From positions 1-64,000 of the forward strand of contig JARBJD010000178.1 of the NCBI GenBank assembly GCA_033064195.1: 64,000 bases of DNA. Direction: 5' to 3'. The number at the start of each line of letters is the position of its first letter. The stretch's first letter is position 1. Shown here in pieces: positions 11,258 through 23,426 of the stretch. This DNA is from Blattamonas nauphoetae (lineage: Eukaryota; Preaxostyla; Oxymonadida). The position numbers and the translations under genes were made by a program. The notes beneath the pieces were generated by a model. It was not told the origin of the DNA and did not search any database. It saw only the letters and a list, made by a program, of their open reading frames with translations.

Positions 11258-14204
11258 TCAGTTGTTTGAGACCTTCTGTGCATTGGTTCCAAGGAAATTG
11301 TTGATTTTGATTGAAAGATGGCGAACATCATTTCTATAAATCGCTTTTCTGTCATTCGACATCTTTTGTTCCATGTCGACTTGGAATCCTTCTTCATTCA
11401 GGATTCGAATCACTTCATTTCCTTTCTTACGAATCTCACCTCCCTTTATCTTCCATTCAGTGTATTTCAAGAAGAGGAGAAAGAGGGTATTGTGATTCGT
11501 GTCTTCGTTTTCCACTTTTGAGAGAAGTGATTGGTAGGCCATTGGGATGCGAGAAGAACAAATGAAATCCAGTGTTGGTTGGTGTAAGACACACACTTCA
11601 AAGATACTGATCAGTAATCGCAAGGTATCGTGGTATTCTTCTTTCCACGATAAAAGTTGACGATTGCGACTGATCTGGACGAGAGATGGTTCGATTGGGA
11701 TCAACACTTCCTTCAACACAACATCTCGGACAGATTTATAGTCAATGTTGGGAGAGGGGGAGAGATATTGTAGAGTGTGGAATGAGTAGAAAGTGAGGCA
11801 ATTTGAGAGAATCTGGATGAGTGTGTTCATGACGTCTTTATCCACAACTACTGAAAGATCCCGCAGATTTGGTGTTGAAAGAATCCTGGGAAAGAGTTTT
11901 GATGACACCATGGCAAGACAGTTTGACGGTGAACAGCGAAGAAGGCATTGATGAACCAGTGTGAGAGTAACCCCCAAAATTGATGGATGTGACCACGTTA
12001 AAAGGACAGTAATCGAATCCACAAATTGGCCTGTTAAGCTGTGTCCAGTCGAGGTGGGATTGTCCAGTCCAATGTCCAGTCTCCTATTTGGGCGATGAGA
12101 GATCTGACCCATGATATTGGTTATTTGGCTCCGAACATATTTTCTCCGCAGGGATTGTTAAATGAACGATTTGTCGTTGTGTACATGAAATGCACCCCAA
12201 ATAAAACCAATTGAAAGAAAAAGATATTTCAGTTTACAACTTTGCGAGGATCTGTACTGTTGATGTGAGATCTCGTATTCTTGCTGATATCTTGTTAGTT
12301 GGGCCGATATGTTCCTTTCCTCCCATGAATATAAAAACGCCGCTGCAGTTTATTCATTCTTATCTTTGTTGTGAACGACGTGCTGGGCAGCCACAATCGT
12401 AACATGTGCAATGAGGAGTGATGCAGATAACCAACACGGGGAAAGAACTGGAATGAGAGAGAAGAAAATGAATGAGGCATGCGGAATGACAAACAAGAGA
12501 AATGTGGACATCCGGAGGTGTCAACAACAATCTCGTTCAAAAGACATACTGACCCGACCATCAACCACAGAGGTGAAGAGAATCATCATCGACACTGAGT
12601 TTCCCGAAGTTAGAAGAGTTGTGCCGCAGTAACCCAACTCCTTGGAGAAATAGTTCGATGAGTCACAGACAGCCTTTTGATTCCGCCAAGACAGTTACGC
12701 GGTACTTCTCTGATGAATTGGTTCGAGCACACACAGCGTTGATACTTGTGGAGATGAGGGCTTGGGTGTGGTTGAGAGTGGACCTAAACATGATACCAAG
12801 AATCATCACAATTGCTGTGAATATCCGTCAAGGTATCCAGAATACAAATTCTTGCATTTGACTGCAATTCTTTGGAAATATGCGGATGATTCCAAACAGG
12901 AGCAGAGGCGTGTCCAGAACACAATCAATGGTGATCGAGCAGGTCAGCGCTCACCAATGCGTTTGGACAAATATATCTGGAAGATGAGGAAAAACATGAA
13001 AGAGAACATACTGTAGAGGATGAATCTGTGCATACGAGCAGTAGAGATTCATATTCCAATGAAAAGAACTCATTCCCCACATTGTGAGGAGTCATCATGC
13101 AATGAATCTCAGTTGCTATGAGAAGAGAAGAATTGAAAGAATGAGCAGAAGAAGCAAACAAACATTGATTAAGACAACAGGGAAGATATAAATGATCACA
13201 CAGATCATCCCAACGATTGACATAGCCGCAGAAGCGACCTGAATACAGAGAATATCGGATTCCACATCATAAATTGAAGAAACTCAAGTAAGTTGATCTC
13301 ACCAGTGAAAAGTCACGTATCATCGAGGCAGAACTTTGAGGAAAGGATGCGAAACGAAGGCTGGAACAGAAAGGAATAAAAGAAGAATTTAGAATGAGAA
13401 ATTCACACATTTGAGTTCAAGCATAGAGATTCGATGGTGATATCAATCGTGGGTGAGAGATGTTGTGTCTGGGGAAGAATGAATGAATTCTAGATCTGTT
13501 GACTTTGCGTCGCGATTTATGACCCCACGGTATTTCAAAACCGAGACGAAGTCGCCTAGTATTCAAAAAAAGTGAGAGAGACATGTGAACATCAAACCGT
13601 AATTGAGATGAGGATGTAACTCAATCCCTTAATAGGTGTCGATTGGACAGTCCAGGACTGGACAGTCCATTGGACTGTCCAATTTTGCCGACTCGTCAAA
13701 ACCTCAATAAACGGGATGCACTAATTGTGTAGACTTCAGAAAAAAAATTTCAGCGAAATGTCCAGTCACGTCCAATGACGTCCAATGGTGGGTGGATCAA
13801 GTCGAGATTCACACTTGGCTAAATATGATCAAATTATCTCCATTTCGCTATTTCTTAAGTGATTATTGTCATTTCTTTGTGAAAATGATTGAATGAGTGA
13901 ATTGAGGATGAGAGAAGCAAGTCTAAAAATGAATGTCCAATAGAGGTCGATTGTCCAGTCCAACATTGGCAACGTCCAATCCAATTAACATGCCAATCCA
14001 CAAACACTGCAGTGGGGTTTGGCGAGCCTTGTCCAATGACCTTCAATAAATCATCGATGTCATTTGATTTCGTGATCTCCTGTTTGATCGAAGAAAGGAA
14101 CTGTGAGGCTTGGCTAACAAGCTTCTCATCAAAATGGTAGCCATCTCTGACCAACGAAACAAGAGAAATGAAGACTGGTGCAACAGAATTCACAGTAGCT
14201 GGAT
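11258..14204 (-). pseudogene. Type A helical-repeat family gene split by a hAT-like element
   Basis: Two coding pieces belong to one gene: 14204-13997 (AFNPFLNWNPDDPATVNS..., SLVSLVRDGYHFDEKLVS) and 12025-11258 (SITVLLTWSHPSILGVTL..., IPIEPSLVQISRNRQLLSW, EVIRILNEEGFQVDMEQ). They align end to end with the intact relative at 14551-15654 (FVDSITVLLFSSHPSIVKDT; IPIEPSLVQISRN; EGFEVGLEQ). Taking out 12026-13996 and one 8-bp duplicate TCCACAAA gives ...PTAVFVD-SITVLLTW... in frame. The family is a large set of about 350-residue all-helical proteins; function unknown. The first exon upstream of 14204 is not resolved; a TTGATCAG acceptor lies just before AFNPFL. Confidence 0.7.
12026..13996. mobile_element. 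Non-autonomous hAT-like DNA transposon, 1,971 bp
   Basis: Direct repeats TCCACAAA at 12018-12025 and 13997-14004 are an exact 8-bp target duplication, the hallmark of hAT elements. Inside them the ends are inverted: TTGGCCTGTTAA at the left and the complement TTGGCATGTTAA at the right. Subterminal regions carry many TGGACTGGACA/GTCCAGTCC words (12050-12100, 13635-13690, 13765-13795, 13935-13985), typical of transposase-binding arrays. No transposase ORF is present. The interior (about 12200-13450) contains minus-strand hydrophobic segments with splice-like boundaries, e.g. AAMSIVGMICVIIYIF, suggesting captured pieces of a membrane-protein gene. Confidence 0.8.
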
Positions 14205-14550
14205 CATCTGGATTCCAGTTCAGGAAAGGGTTGAATGCTGATCAACGACATGAACATTAGGAGTAAAAAATGAAGACCTTCGGAAGACATCATCTATGTG
14301 TGTGTTATATCTCTAGGAAAGTGTGTTCAAGAGTGATCAACAAATCGATGGGATGATCAATTTCTCCGATCTGAATCTTCCGAAGAATTCGATGGAACGT
14401 CAGTAAAACTACATAACCCGTCAGAGAAGCATGACTGACATGATATTACTGAGGAAAAAGAGTGAATCAAGACACTGTGTCGGCATTTTGAGACGAAAGA
14501 CAAATTGGAGTGAAATGGTTCAACAAAATGTTGGATTCCGATTGGATCAT
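14205..14550. other. Spacer between two type A genes
   Basis: Probably contains the untraced first exon and 5' flank of the split type A gene. No independent gene is supported. Confidence 0.4.
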
Positions 14551-15654
14551 CTAATGAGGCCAGCAAGAGTTAACTCCTAACGATTTCAAGATGATGAAGG
14601 AGTAGAATCTCTTTCGTTTTCCATCGTCCGTGGAGATCTCGGGAAGCAGTGTCTGTTCGAGTCCCACTTCGAATCCTTCCTGTTTCAGTGTCTGCAAGAA
14701 TAATCTCCCTCTGTGCTGAATGTAGGCTTCATCTGTCTTCCGTGTGCGGATAATTTCATACATTCTCCAGAGGTTGTGTCGATTTGTCTCATCATGCTCC
14801 ACTTCGGTGAGAAATGATTGGAAGACCATTGGTAAGTGAGAAGAACCAATGAAATCTAGCGTTGGTTGGTGGTACGCACTCAGCATAAAGATATCGGAGA
14901 GAAAGTAAAAAATTGCTGTGAATTCATCTTTCCATGTCATAGCGTGACAATTTCGACTGATCTGGACGAGAGACGGTTCGATTGGAATCATCACTTCATG
15001 CAGTATTACATCTCTGAATGATTGAGGGTCTGTGTTGAAAGAAGTCTGGATATGGTCGAGAATGAAGGGAGCGGAGAGGTTGATTCTTTTTTGGAGAATC
15101 GCTATGATGTTCTTCAAGATGTCTTTATCCGTAATGATAGAAAATTCTTGAAGATGCGGTGTTGAAAGGATACTGGGAATGAGTTTGGAGGAGAAAATGT
15201 CAAGTTCGTCTTGAAGTGAACAATCACTGAGACTTCGATTGACCATAGCGAGAGTGTCTTTGACAATTGATGGATGGGACGAAAATAAGAGCACAGTGAT
15301 TGAATCCACAAACATTGGTACGGTTTCAGAGGGATTTTGTCCAATGCTCTTCAAATAATCAAAGATATTGTTCTCCGGCTTAAGACGCCATGAGCTCCAA
15401 CTTAAAAGGTCAGATGATTTGCTAAGAAGATTCGCATCAAAGTTGTAGCCATCTCTGACCATTGAAACAAGAGAGTTGAAAATTGGTGACCTGGAATCAT
15501 CTTCAACGGGATCAAACAGATCCCACTTCAGGAAGGGAGAGTATTCTTGATCAATCATGTTAAATGAAAGAAAACAGCATGTATACCGTGTGAGGAAACC
15601 AATCAAATTAATAGCGCGCTTCTCTCTCAATGGCATCGAGAAGGCTCGACTCAT
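14551..15654 (-). CDS. Type A helical-repeat family protein, intact member
   Basis: An uninterrupted frame of 367 residues. Landmarks shared with the copies at 11.3-14.2 kb and 52.4-54.0 kb are, in order: SPFLKWDLFDP, SLVSMVRDGYNFDANLLS, MFVDSITVLLFSSHPSI, a long helical middle, HEVMIPIEPSLVQISRN, HQPTLDFIGSSHLPM and the closing EGFEVGLEQTL. Predicted almost wholly helical and leucine-rich, like HEAT/ARM solenoids, though I cannot assign a named domain. The 5' end is uncertain: a likely acceptor TTGATCAAG lies just before EYSPFLKW, at the same point as in the neighbouring copy, so the first 30-odd codons of the frame probably include an intron. Role unknown. It is followed on the same strand by the carboxypeptidase, with opposite sequence relatedness and no sign of co-function. 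Confidence 0.7.
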   Translation of the reverse strand: MSRAFSMPLREKRAINLIGFLTRYTCCFLSFNMIDQEYSPFLKWDLFDPVEDDSRSPIFNSLVSMVRDGYNFDANLLSKSSDLLSWSSWRLKPENNIFDYLKSIGQNPSETVPMFVDSITVLLFSSHPSIVKDTLAMVNRSLSDCSLQDELDIFSSKLIPSILSTPHLQEFSIITDKDILKNIIAILQKRINLSAPFILDHIQTSFNTDPQSFRDVILHEVMIPIEPSLVQISRNCHAMTWKDEFTAIFYFLSDIFMLSAYHQPTLDFIGSSHLPMVFQSFLTEVEHDETNRHNLWRMYEIIRTRKTDEAYIQHRGRLFLQTLKQEGFEVGLEQTLLPEISTDDGKRKRFYSFIILKSLGVNSCWPH

Positions 15655-15726
15655 TTCAAAAAAACGTGAAAATCGAACAAAATATTCAAAACAGGAAAAG
15701 AAGAGTCCGAAATGATGGGTGAGACG

Positions 15727-18232
15727 TTAGTCTTTCTTCGGAGGGTGTGGGGAGAAGTGCCGTGCAACTTTCTTCGCATCTCGTTTGACGTTGGAAGCTA
15801 CATGACCTTGGCTCGGCACTCGTTTAACCGCAGAGGTTCTGGGAGACTTGGAAATTGACGACTGATCGGATGGGAGCTCGATTGATTGGAAGGGTGGTTT
15901 CGCTGGAGATGAGAAAGAGAACATGGATGAGAAGAAGAAAAATCATCGAGGAACAAGAAAGGATGGTTTTGAACGATTTCTGAAACACACCGACCATCTT
16001 AGCTCGTCTCAGTCTGTTTTGAGCCGAATTCGACCTCGCTCTCGATGAATCTGTGGCATCTCTCTTCATTCTCATTCCAACTCCATCAGTCGGAACAGCA
16101 GGAGGGCTGGCCGGAGCAGGTGGAGGGCTTCTGCCATCACCAAACACCATCTCAGCTCTCCTTGCCAATCGCTTTGGCTGTGCGTTGTGTTGGAAGAACG
16201 GGCGTTGAACAATTCCTGGCGAGGGCGAGATTCGAGACGGTTGGGAGGAGAAGGATGGTTGGAAGGTCTCGTGCGGAGAGACAGAGTATGCGAGTGGCGA
16301 TGCGTCGCTTCCAATATTCCCGCTGATCTCGTCATCTTCGTTTGTCGCTCGTCTCCTTTCTTTCCACTTCATCTCTTTCTTCTTCATTTGTTTCTTTCCT
16401 TTCTTCTTTCTCTTCGCTGGTTTGCTGTAATCCTGATTCGGCTCTGACATGAACTCATCAACTCCACTCGTGTCACTCCCATCCGATCCATCCTCAAGAC
16501 TCATTCCCCGATTCTGCCTTGGCTTCCCACCCATCCCTCCTCCAAACGACCACGCAAACCCTCCCGATCCGATCCGTTCATTTCCTGGTCCCACTCCAGC
16601 TGAGCTGATCACATTGCCCATTTGTGAGCTGAATAGCGTGTCCAATTCCTTTGCCTGGAGAAGAGACAACTCCCGAATGCAGTTCCACGCTGTGTGGGAA
16701 TCGGGAGAGAAGTAATCGAGCAGAGAGATGCAGAAATCTCGTCCTTGCTCTTCCCAAATGGCTGGTGTGTAATGAATGTCAGCGTAACGACCAACAGAAG
16801 ACCCAGCAAATGACGATTCCATTCCAAACGAGTTCATAATCCGCAATTCTCTCCACAACACCACCCGAGCTGTAGTTTCCTTCGATTTTTGGATTTTGAA
16901 GTCACAATCGTTGAATGTGAGGGTGAGACTGGCTTTGGAGAGCATTCGGGGATACAACTTTTCTTGAAGTGTCATTAGTCCAGATGCATCCTTGTTTTCG
17001 CATCCAAAAAGAAAAATGTTCTTTTTGCGGGAATGACCGTGGATATCAACGAAAAGATCGACTCCCCTTTCCTCTTGTAACTTCTTGATCATTTGCTTTG
17101 TTACGAAGATTGTGGGAGAAGTACGACGAAACGGATTCGCCCATTGTCTATTTAGATCGTATCCGGCAGTGTTTGTCCGATGATTTCCCAAAATCACTCC
17201 GTCCGGATTTAACATCGGAATGACTTTGAAAACAAAGTTTTCTCGAAGAATATGGGCTTCTAAAGATGAGCCTGTCAGAAAATCGAGGATTCCCTTCATG
17301 ATGAACGAAGCAGGCGTCTCACCAGGATGGACTCGAGATGTGAACACAATTGCCTTCCTTCGACGTATTTCTTCCGCAGTCCCAGCAAATTTAGTGATGG
17401 TAAGGAGGTCAAAATTGTTTCCGGCAAGTGTTTGACACATGACTCGTCTTCGAATGAATTGTTTTCGATACGAATCTTTGTCGAGTGCCTCAAGATACAT
17501 TTGAAGGTCCGAATAGCTATATGGAAAGCAATACGCGAAACAACAAGTATCCCCTTTTCCATACGGGAATTCTAATTGGAATGTGAGGGTATAAAAATTG
17601 GATCCTTTCCTTTTGAGTGGTGAACTGTAATAGCAGATATCCTCCCCGACACGATGCCATCCGATCCCTTTATCACGTGCAAGGAACTCAGAATACATCA
17701 GAGGCTGCATGCCATTCGAATACATGGACGCTGGCTTTAGAAAATTGACGATGTTGAATTTGTATCTCACATCTTTCCGAACGTTCGTTACTGTGAAGTA
17801 ATACCATTGTGTATGACCCTTGGTATTCGTATCGATGCGGAGAGTGAGGTCATATTCCCATTGATAGACCTGAACTGCCTTTTTCAGGTTGCCGCATTCG
17901 AACCGGGATTCGAACTGAAGCGTCAAGTCTTCATGTCCTTCCAGTTGGTACAAGTACGGATACATCACATTTCCGACGGTTACTTCGGTGTCGCCAGGTG
18001 AAATCGGCGCTGTGACTTTTAAATCAGGTTGTTCGTAGACAGTGCGATTCAGCAATGGCTTAGTTGAGAATGCTCGTTCAAGATCTCGGTTAGCCATATC
18101 AACATCGAGTCCTTCACGTGGTTTGTACATAGGTTCAGGTTTCTTTGCTCCATTTGGAATTAGGACAGGATGTGACATAAGGGCGAGATTCGTCCCCGTC
18201 TTGACCGTCCCAGAGTCACGTGAGTCCAACAT
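15727..18232 (-). CDS. Cytosolic carboxypeptidase (M14D, CCP2/3-like), tubulin deglutamylase
   Basis: Two exons, 18232-15991 and 15902-15727, joined over an 88-nt intron give about 805 residues. The N-terminal beta-sandwich typical of CCPs is present (LQFESRFECGNLKKAVQVYQ; YDLTLRIDTN.KGHTQWYYF; GIGWHRVGEDICYY). The M14 zinc site follows: HPGE, then NPDGVILGNHRTNTAGYDLN, then DIHGHSRKKN, and the catalytic Glu region NSFGMESSFAG. All zinc and catalytic residues are visible, so it should be active in removing glutamates from tubulin tails or similar side chains. Closest in my memory are AGBL2/AGBL3. The C-terminal 200 residues are low-complexity and basic (KRKKKGKKQMKKKEMK; AVKRVPSQ), ending PHPPKKD-TAA. 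The alternative read-through of the intron ends in LCG. This is the best-conserved housekeeping-type gene in the window. Confidence 0.9.
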
Positions 18233-18467
18233 AGAGAGTACAGGCTACTAATACCGAAAAAGAGTCTCAGGGACTTGGCGATCAGATGTAACAAAATAGA
18301 GTTCGATGGGTTGGATCAAACTGTCAGATCAAAGTCCTTTTTTAAGATAAAATGTTCCCAGTCACGTTGATGGGAATGTTCGCACAGTGTTTTCAAAACA
18401 AGTGCTGAGTATAATAGTTCCAAAATATGAAATGGAAGGGATTGGGAGTGAAGTGGGGTTTTCGGTT
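18233..18467. other. Spacer containing a 5' flank resembling that of the beta-helix gene at 26.57 kb
   Basis: On the minus strand the sequence just upstream of the carboxypeptidase start resembles the sequence at 26575-26660 (both have CGGT.TT..AGCCTG.A followed by TTGGAC). See findings. No separate gene. Confidence 0.4.
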
Positions 18468-20729
18468 CTATTCGTCTATCATGATAGGAGTCGTTCCTCC
18501 CACCATCTGCGGCTCGTTGATCACTTCTGATGACACGATCTCAGCTGAAGCACCTGTTTGGAGCATTTGAATAACGAATCGGAAGGGGACAGGGATGTTC
18601 GTGAAGAAGATCGGCTGTGTCTCTCCATCTTTTGACAGTTTCAATGTTCGCTTTCCTTCTCGTCCATCTGCCTCCATCACCACACGTTGTCCCTCTCGTC
18701 CTTCCAGACATGCTGATCCGTAGTTTGTGTCTTTTTTGTTCTGTTTTGCGTTTTGAGTTAAGGAAAACAAGTTCCATCCTGCTCCTCCCTTCAGATCGGG
18801 AAAGTACCGTGTGAGAGCCTCGCTGCTCAAATCGGAAGAGACGATCCCAACTGCGAAACCGGGGTTCGGTCCATTTTTGATGATGAGTGACAGACGGGCC
18901 ACATCTGCCCCAAACTCGAACGAGAGGAGCGAATCACAGGTATTTTGGGATTTTGAGAAGACATTTCCAGATATTATCCAGTGAGTTTTGTCTAAGAATT
19001 CGATCGCAGTTGCTCCTATTTTGGTTCGTCTTCTTCTTAATTCTTCTTCTTGTCTTTTTCGTTCCTGCTCCGCCCACTTCCTTCCTTGTTCAATCAGCTG
19101 TTGGTTTTTGTCGAGTTCAGCTTTCAAATCATGCATCGTTTGAGCAATTTCCTCCTTCTCTCTCAGTCTCTCCGATTCCAACTTCTCTCTCTCTGCGTCC
19201 AATTTCTTCAATTCTGCTTCAATCTTCTGTCTCTCAGCTTCCATCTTCTTCTCGAACTCCATCTCTCGCAGACGATTCTTCTCTTCCATCTCTCTCATCT
19301 GCATCTGCAGTTGTTCTTCCATCTTCTGTCTCTCCCTAGCAAGGTCCAATTCAATCACTCCTTCCTGCTTCGAACTTCGAGGCACGATTATGTGGGGGAA
19401 GTGCTCGATCAGAAAACCAGCAACTTCCTTTCGAAGTTCCTTTCCCGGTCGATCCAACTCGACTGGTTGTTTCTGTCTCTGAAGCTCAGTCAGCATCTCG
19501 CCCAGTGTGGACTCGATCAGCGAGAGTGCCGATGAACTGCGAGTCAAGAGCGAAATCTCAGATTTGTCCTGATTCTCCGAGATTCTTTCCGTCTGCTTCT
19601 CGTTATCTTGTCTCATCTTCTCTTTCGAAATGAACTCAGCAAGGCCAGTGCAGAATGCATCCAGTCCGCGCAGTAATGATTCTGTTTGGGCGTGACAGCT
19701 CCCACTTCGCCTCGCTGATGAGATCAAAGTCATGCATTGCGAGCACAGCCCTTCAACAATTCCATGGTTCAGAATCATATCCACATCATTCGAGGACAGA
19801 CACACACTGCACAGATGCCTGACACACGGGATCACATAACCACGATATGTGAAGAGATAGGACGAGAAGAGAAGAAGTTGGAGATAGAGAAGGAGGGAAA
19901 ATAATGAGATGATGAAACAAACCCAATCGCGCGTGTCGCTGCTTCCCCGATTCCATTCTCCATTTTCTGAGATCCATCCAAAATCCAAAAGAACCACAAG
20001 AGAGGAAGAGAGATGAGATGAGATGAGGAGACAGACAGTGATCAGGCCGAGAAGTGAAGGAAGAAGAGAGCTCACTCGACCACGAACAGGCAGCGACGCT
20101 CCACTCACAACCAACGACACCAAACTCGTCACACACACCTGCCACACCAAATTTATGCAGAAAAGGAAGGAGAATGAGAGAGTGAGAAAGAAGAGCGACA
20201 GACGAAGAGTTGGTCTGGGCAGGGTTCGGACAGTGTGCAGCACAATTCTTCTAACAATCCACTCGACACTGCATACGAACTCATTTCTCCAATTCTCCTC
20301 TCATCTGACGAAAACACGACGAAAAACAAGATGAAGGTAATGAACGAAAAAATGCAGGAAAGTCGAAAGAACAACGAGCAAAGATAGAAGATGCATGAAA
20401 AAGGAGAAAAATACCCGAAAGGATTGTGTTGTAGACATAAAATGCGATATCAATTTTGGATCTCTCGTCTCCATTCCTGAACTGGGTAAGACATTCTGTG
20501 AAGAATGACACCTGGAAATGAAAGCAAGATGATGAGAAGAAGAACATAGATGGGTATGAGACGGTATTGACATTCATCCAAAGACGAACGAACGAGTGGG
20601 AAGTTCGTGATGAGATTGATTCATGAATGAGAAGAAGAGCACAACAAAGATTTGACATACAATGTCTGCAGAGGGGCTTGTTCCAGTAAGCGCGTTAACT
20701 TCATGATTCACGGTCAGATCAGTGGGCAT
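18468..20729 (-). CDS. Multi-exon coiled-coil protein with SPRY-like C-terminal domain
   Basis: The start is ATG at 20729 (MPTDLTVNHEVNALTGTSPS). GT-AG introns separate short exons: ...PSADI, then VSFFTECLTQFRNGDERSKI...YNTILS, then DERRIGEMSSYAVSSGLLEELCC, then VCVTSLVSLVVSGASLP, and so on. The first half looks like an armadillo-type helical region (HGIVEGLCSQCMTLISS). From about 19600 down runs a strong coiled coil, rich in Glu/Lys/Arg/Gln (LARERQKMEEQLQMQMREME; AELKKLDAEREKLESE). The last 170 residues form a SPRY-like sandwich: FEFGADVARLSLIIKNGPN, VVMEADGREGKRTLKLSKDG, FFTNIPVPFRFVI. Exon borders in 19.8-20.3 kb are only approximate. A truncated relative lies at 10663 and a coiled-coil relative inside the hAT-like element at 23.4 kb. 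Function unknown. The DDE transposon begins only about 30 bp upstream of the start codon. Confidence 0.65.
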
Positions 20730-20760
20730 TCTTAGACTTTGAAACAAGTTAAGGGTCATT

Positions 20761-23268
20761 AGACCCAACCCGTGTATAATGGGAAAACTCGTGATCACGA
20801 AGGGCAATTCGGTTAACGCAACTTAACTCGAGATACCTTGTGAAAACCGAATAAACAGCAGAAAAACCGAATAAACCACACTTCACTCGAGTTCTCACCC
20901 CATAACATTTTTTTCAGGTTGATCTTGACAAACTTTCGTCGAATTGATTCATTTCATCGTGTTTCCTCATTTATAACTTGTCATTAGTACGAAAAGAAAC
21001 AAATTATTGAAGAAAAACTCTTTTAAAAAATTCGAAGTCGATCCGACCCTTATATCGAAATTTTTCCAAAATTCTCACTATAACCGTCGGCGACGCCCCT
21101 ACGTATTTGAATTGAACTTACCTCAAGTAGGTTCTGTGTCATCTCGATGTAAGTCGCTCTTGCTTGGATATTGGTTCCCCTCTCGCTGTCCGCAGACATC
21201 ATTCATGGAACTTGGGTCGGGTAGGATTTCATGGGCTCGCGCTAATATGGTCCTCCCCAAGTGTCGAAGTGAATGTCAGTCGCCAGGAAACAGAATGAGG
21301 ATGCCCAGAATGTGGGCCTAACAGCAAGACGTTGTCTAAAGAATTAGACACAGAAAACAAATCAAATATTTCTAAAAAAACATGAAAAACAAGAATGTGG
21401 GAGTTTTTATCATTTATGACAGTTTAAGACTCTTCAACGTCGTTTTGAGAACATTTTTCAACAAAATTGAGAAAAAGTAAGTGTGTGTTGTGAATTGTGA
21501 TGAATATTTTAGTCAGAATCTGAAATATCAAAGACTCCATCGAATCCTGTTGTTCTTGGATCATAATCATTCTCAAAGTCCTCAATCTCGGCTTGATGTT
21601 TTCGATAGAGTTGTTTTCTCCGTGGAATTCGTGATTCTTTTCTTGAAGAGGCCGAAAGAGCCCTCTCATGAAAATCGTCTGGAAGTCGGTAATTGTGTCC
21701 TTTTTCGAGGTGAATATTGGTTAACCAGCACGCATTTTTGAAGTCTTGCGTGATATGTTTGACGCCAGCAGTGTATTTCCCTCCCATTCGAAGCCACAGC
21801 CATTTGAGTCTTCCGAAGAATCTCTCCACTTGAACTCTGTCAGACGCAATTCTCACATTGAGTTCATTCTGTTCTTCTTCGTTTGTTCTTTCTTTTTTTC
21901 TTCTGTTCGGACGATTGAATCGAAGAGTTGGAAAATCTCCGAGATATCCCATGTCGCCTTGAATTCCCCATTTTGGGTCGTTGTCTTGTGGATAGAGCTC
22001 TTTCTCCTGGTCTGTCTTGTTCAGATATTGTTCGATCGGTTGGAGAGTCTTTTGGAGTAGAGCAACATCGTGGATTGAGCCAGCAACACAATCAGAAACG
22101 AAGAGCGCTTTGTAGGGTGGTTTGGCTTCAACACACACTTGAGCCTTCATCGCATAACAATAATGATGACCTTCCCAAAGTACTTTCTTATCTTCAAAAT
22201 CCGTCAATGGTCTGGGGACAACAATTGTTGTTGCATCAATATAAAGCGCGGTGAAAGGGAAATTGGCTTGAAAATTTGGAGTTGGGCGAGGCGGGACAGA
22301 ATATCGTTCCTGAAGGACAGTGAACAGGAGAGGGCGAATGTGTAGAATTGCTTTAGATGCGAGATTTGGACTGATTCCCAATGCCGATGCCAGTCGATTG
22401 ATTTTAACTGTTGAGCTCAACCATTCAAGATAAACGACTAATTCATCTTTGAGAGTGAGTTTCCCCTTTGGTCCTGGATGATTGTATTCTGGACAATTCG
22501 ATTGGATGAGAGCGGAGAGATGAAGAAGAGTGTCTTTCTCCAATCTGAGTTGTTTCCACAAGTTTGCATCGTCATACTTCGACCAAATGATTCCTCCACT
22601 TTCTGGAATTGGCACAATTGGTTTTGCTGACAGAAAGACTTGTCTTTGTTTGTTTTTGAGTTCTCCAAGAGACGCAATGGAAGTTGAAGATTCTCGCTTT
22701 TGAGGCCTGATAGTGGGCGAAGCTGACCGAATATCAACAGATGATCGTGACGATTGTGAAGATTGAGGTGTTGAAAAAAAGTGATCTCGAATCTGTCAAC
22801 GAGTTTTGTGATGAGAAGGGAGAATTGATGGTGAAACTTGGGGACGGGAATCCAATGAAACTTCCAGCAGAGGGTCGTAATCTTCAAAAGAGAAAGAACA
22901 AAATATCAAAATAAAAGCTCACACTGGAATGGTGTTTGTGGAGTTCCAGGTTTGAGAATGATCTGTGAATGTTGTGGTGACGGTGTCACATTTTCGTCCC
23001 TCAAATCTTGACTATCCATCTTTTTCACCTAATATGATCAGAAATCAGTTGAAAAGAAGTGATAATATCAACTTTTTCAGATGTTCTTTTTTTCTCAAAA
23101 AACAGTTATGGGAAGGAACTCGAGTGAAATGTGTCAATTCGGTTGTGAACGTGTGCAACTCGGTTTTCAAGAGTTATCTCGAGTTAACCATGAATAACTC
23201 GAGTGTCCACAGTCTTACTCAATTGTTTCATTTTTCTCGAGATTACCCATAAAACTCGGGTTGGGTCT
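20761..23268. mobile_element. DDE-transposase DNA transposon (Harbinger/IS4EU-like), 2,508 bp
   Basis: The ends are inverted: AGACCCAACCCG at the left and the complement of CGGGTTGGGTCT at the right. Longer subterminal inverted similarity includes TTAACTCGAGATA, AAAACCGA and TTCACTCGAGTTC on both sides. ATT at 20758-20760 and 23269-23271 is a possible 3-bp target duplication; a TA dinucleotide reading is also possible. The element carries one gene, a DDE transposase on the minus strand. The left end lies about 30 bp upstream of the start codon of the coiled-coil/SPRY-like gene, so it occupies that gene's promoter region. Confidence 0.8.
21509..23019 (-). CDS. DDE superfamily transposase (DDE_Tnp_4 type)
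   Basis: The catalytic part (22615-21509) reads ALYIDATTIVVPRPL (first Asp), SDCVAGSIHDVALLQ (second Asp) and SDRVQVERFFGRLKWLW (Glu), the layout of Harbinger/IS4EU-type DDE_Tnp_4 transposases. A helix-turn-helix-like segment precedes it (RLASALGISPNLASKAIL). The likely start is ATG at 23019 (MDSQDLRDENVTPSPQHSQ). A 43-nt GT-AG intron (22924-22882) follows, then a Ser/Pro-rich linker. The linker and catalytic frames differ by one base at a run of seven A on the plus strand (22774-22780). With six, ...DSRSLFF-STPQSSQSS... would continue into the transposase. So either the copy is inactive or the run is a sequencing error. Basic C-terminus (RIPRRKQLYRKHQ). Confidence 0.85.
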
Positions 23269-23426
23269 ATTCTTTGGGATCTCCCCATATTGAAACATAA
23301 TCTTGGGATCAGGGATCCAAGGATCCAGGGAACTTTCCCCAAATACACTATTAAGGGAGATAGTATTCACAGCTTCACAAATTATGCTCCTTTCTCAAAA
23401 CTAAACGACCGGGGAAGACTTTTGAG

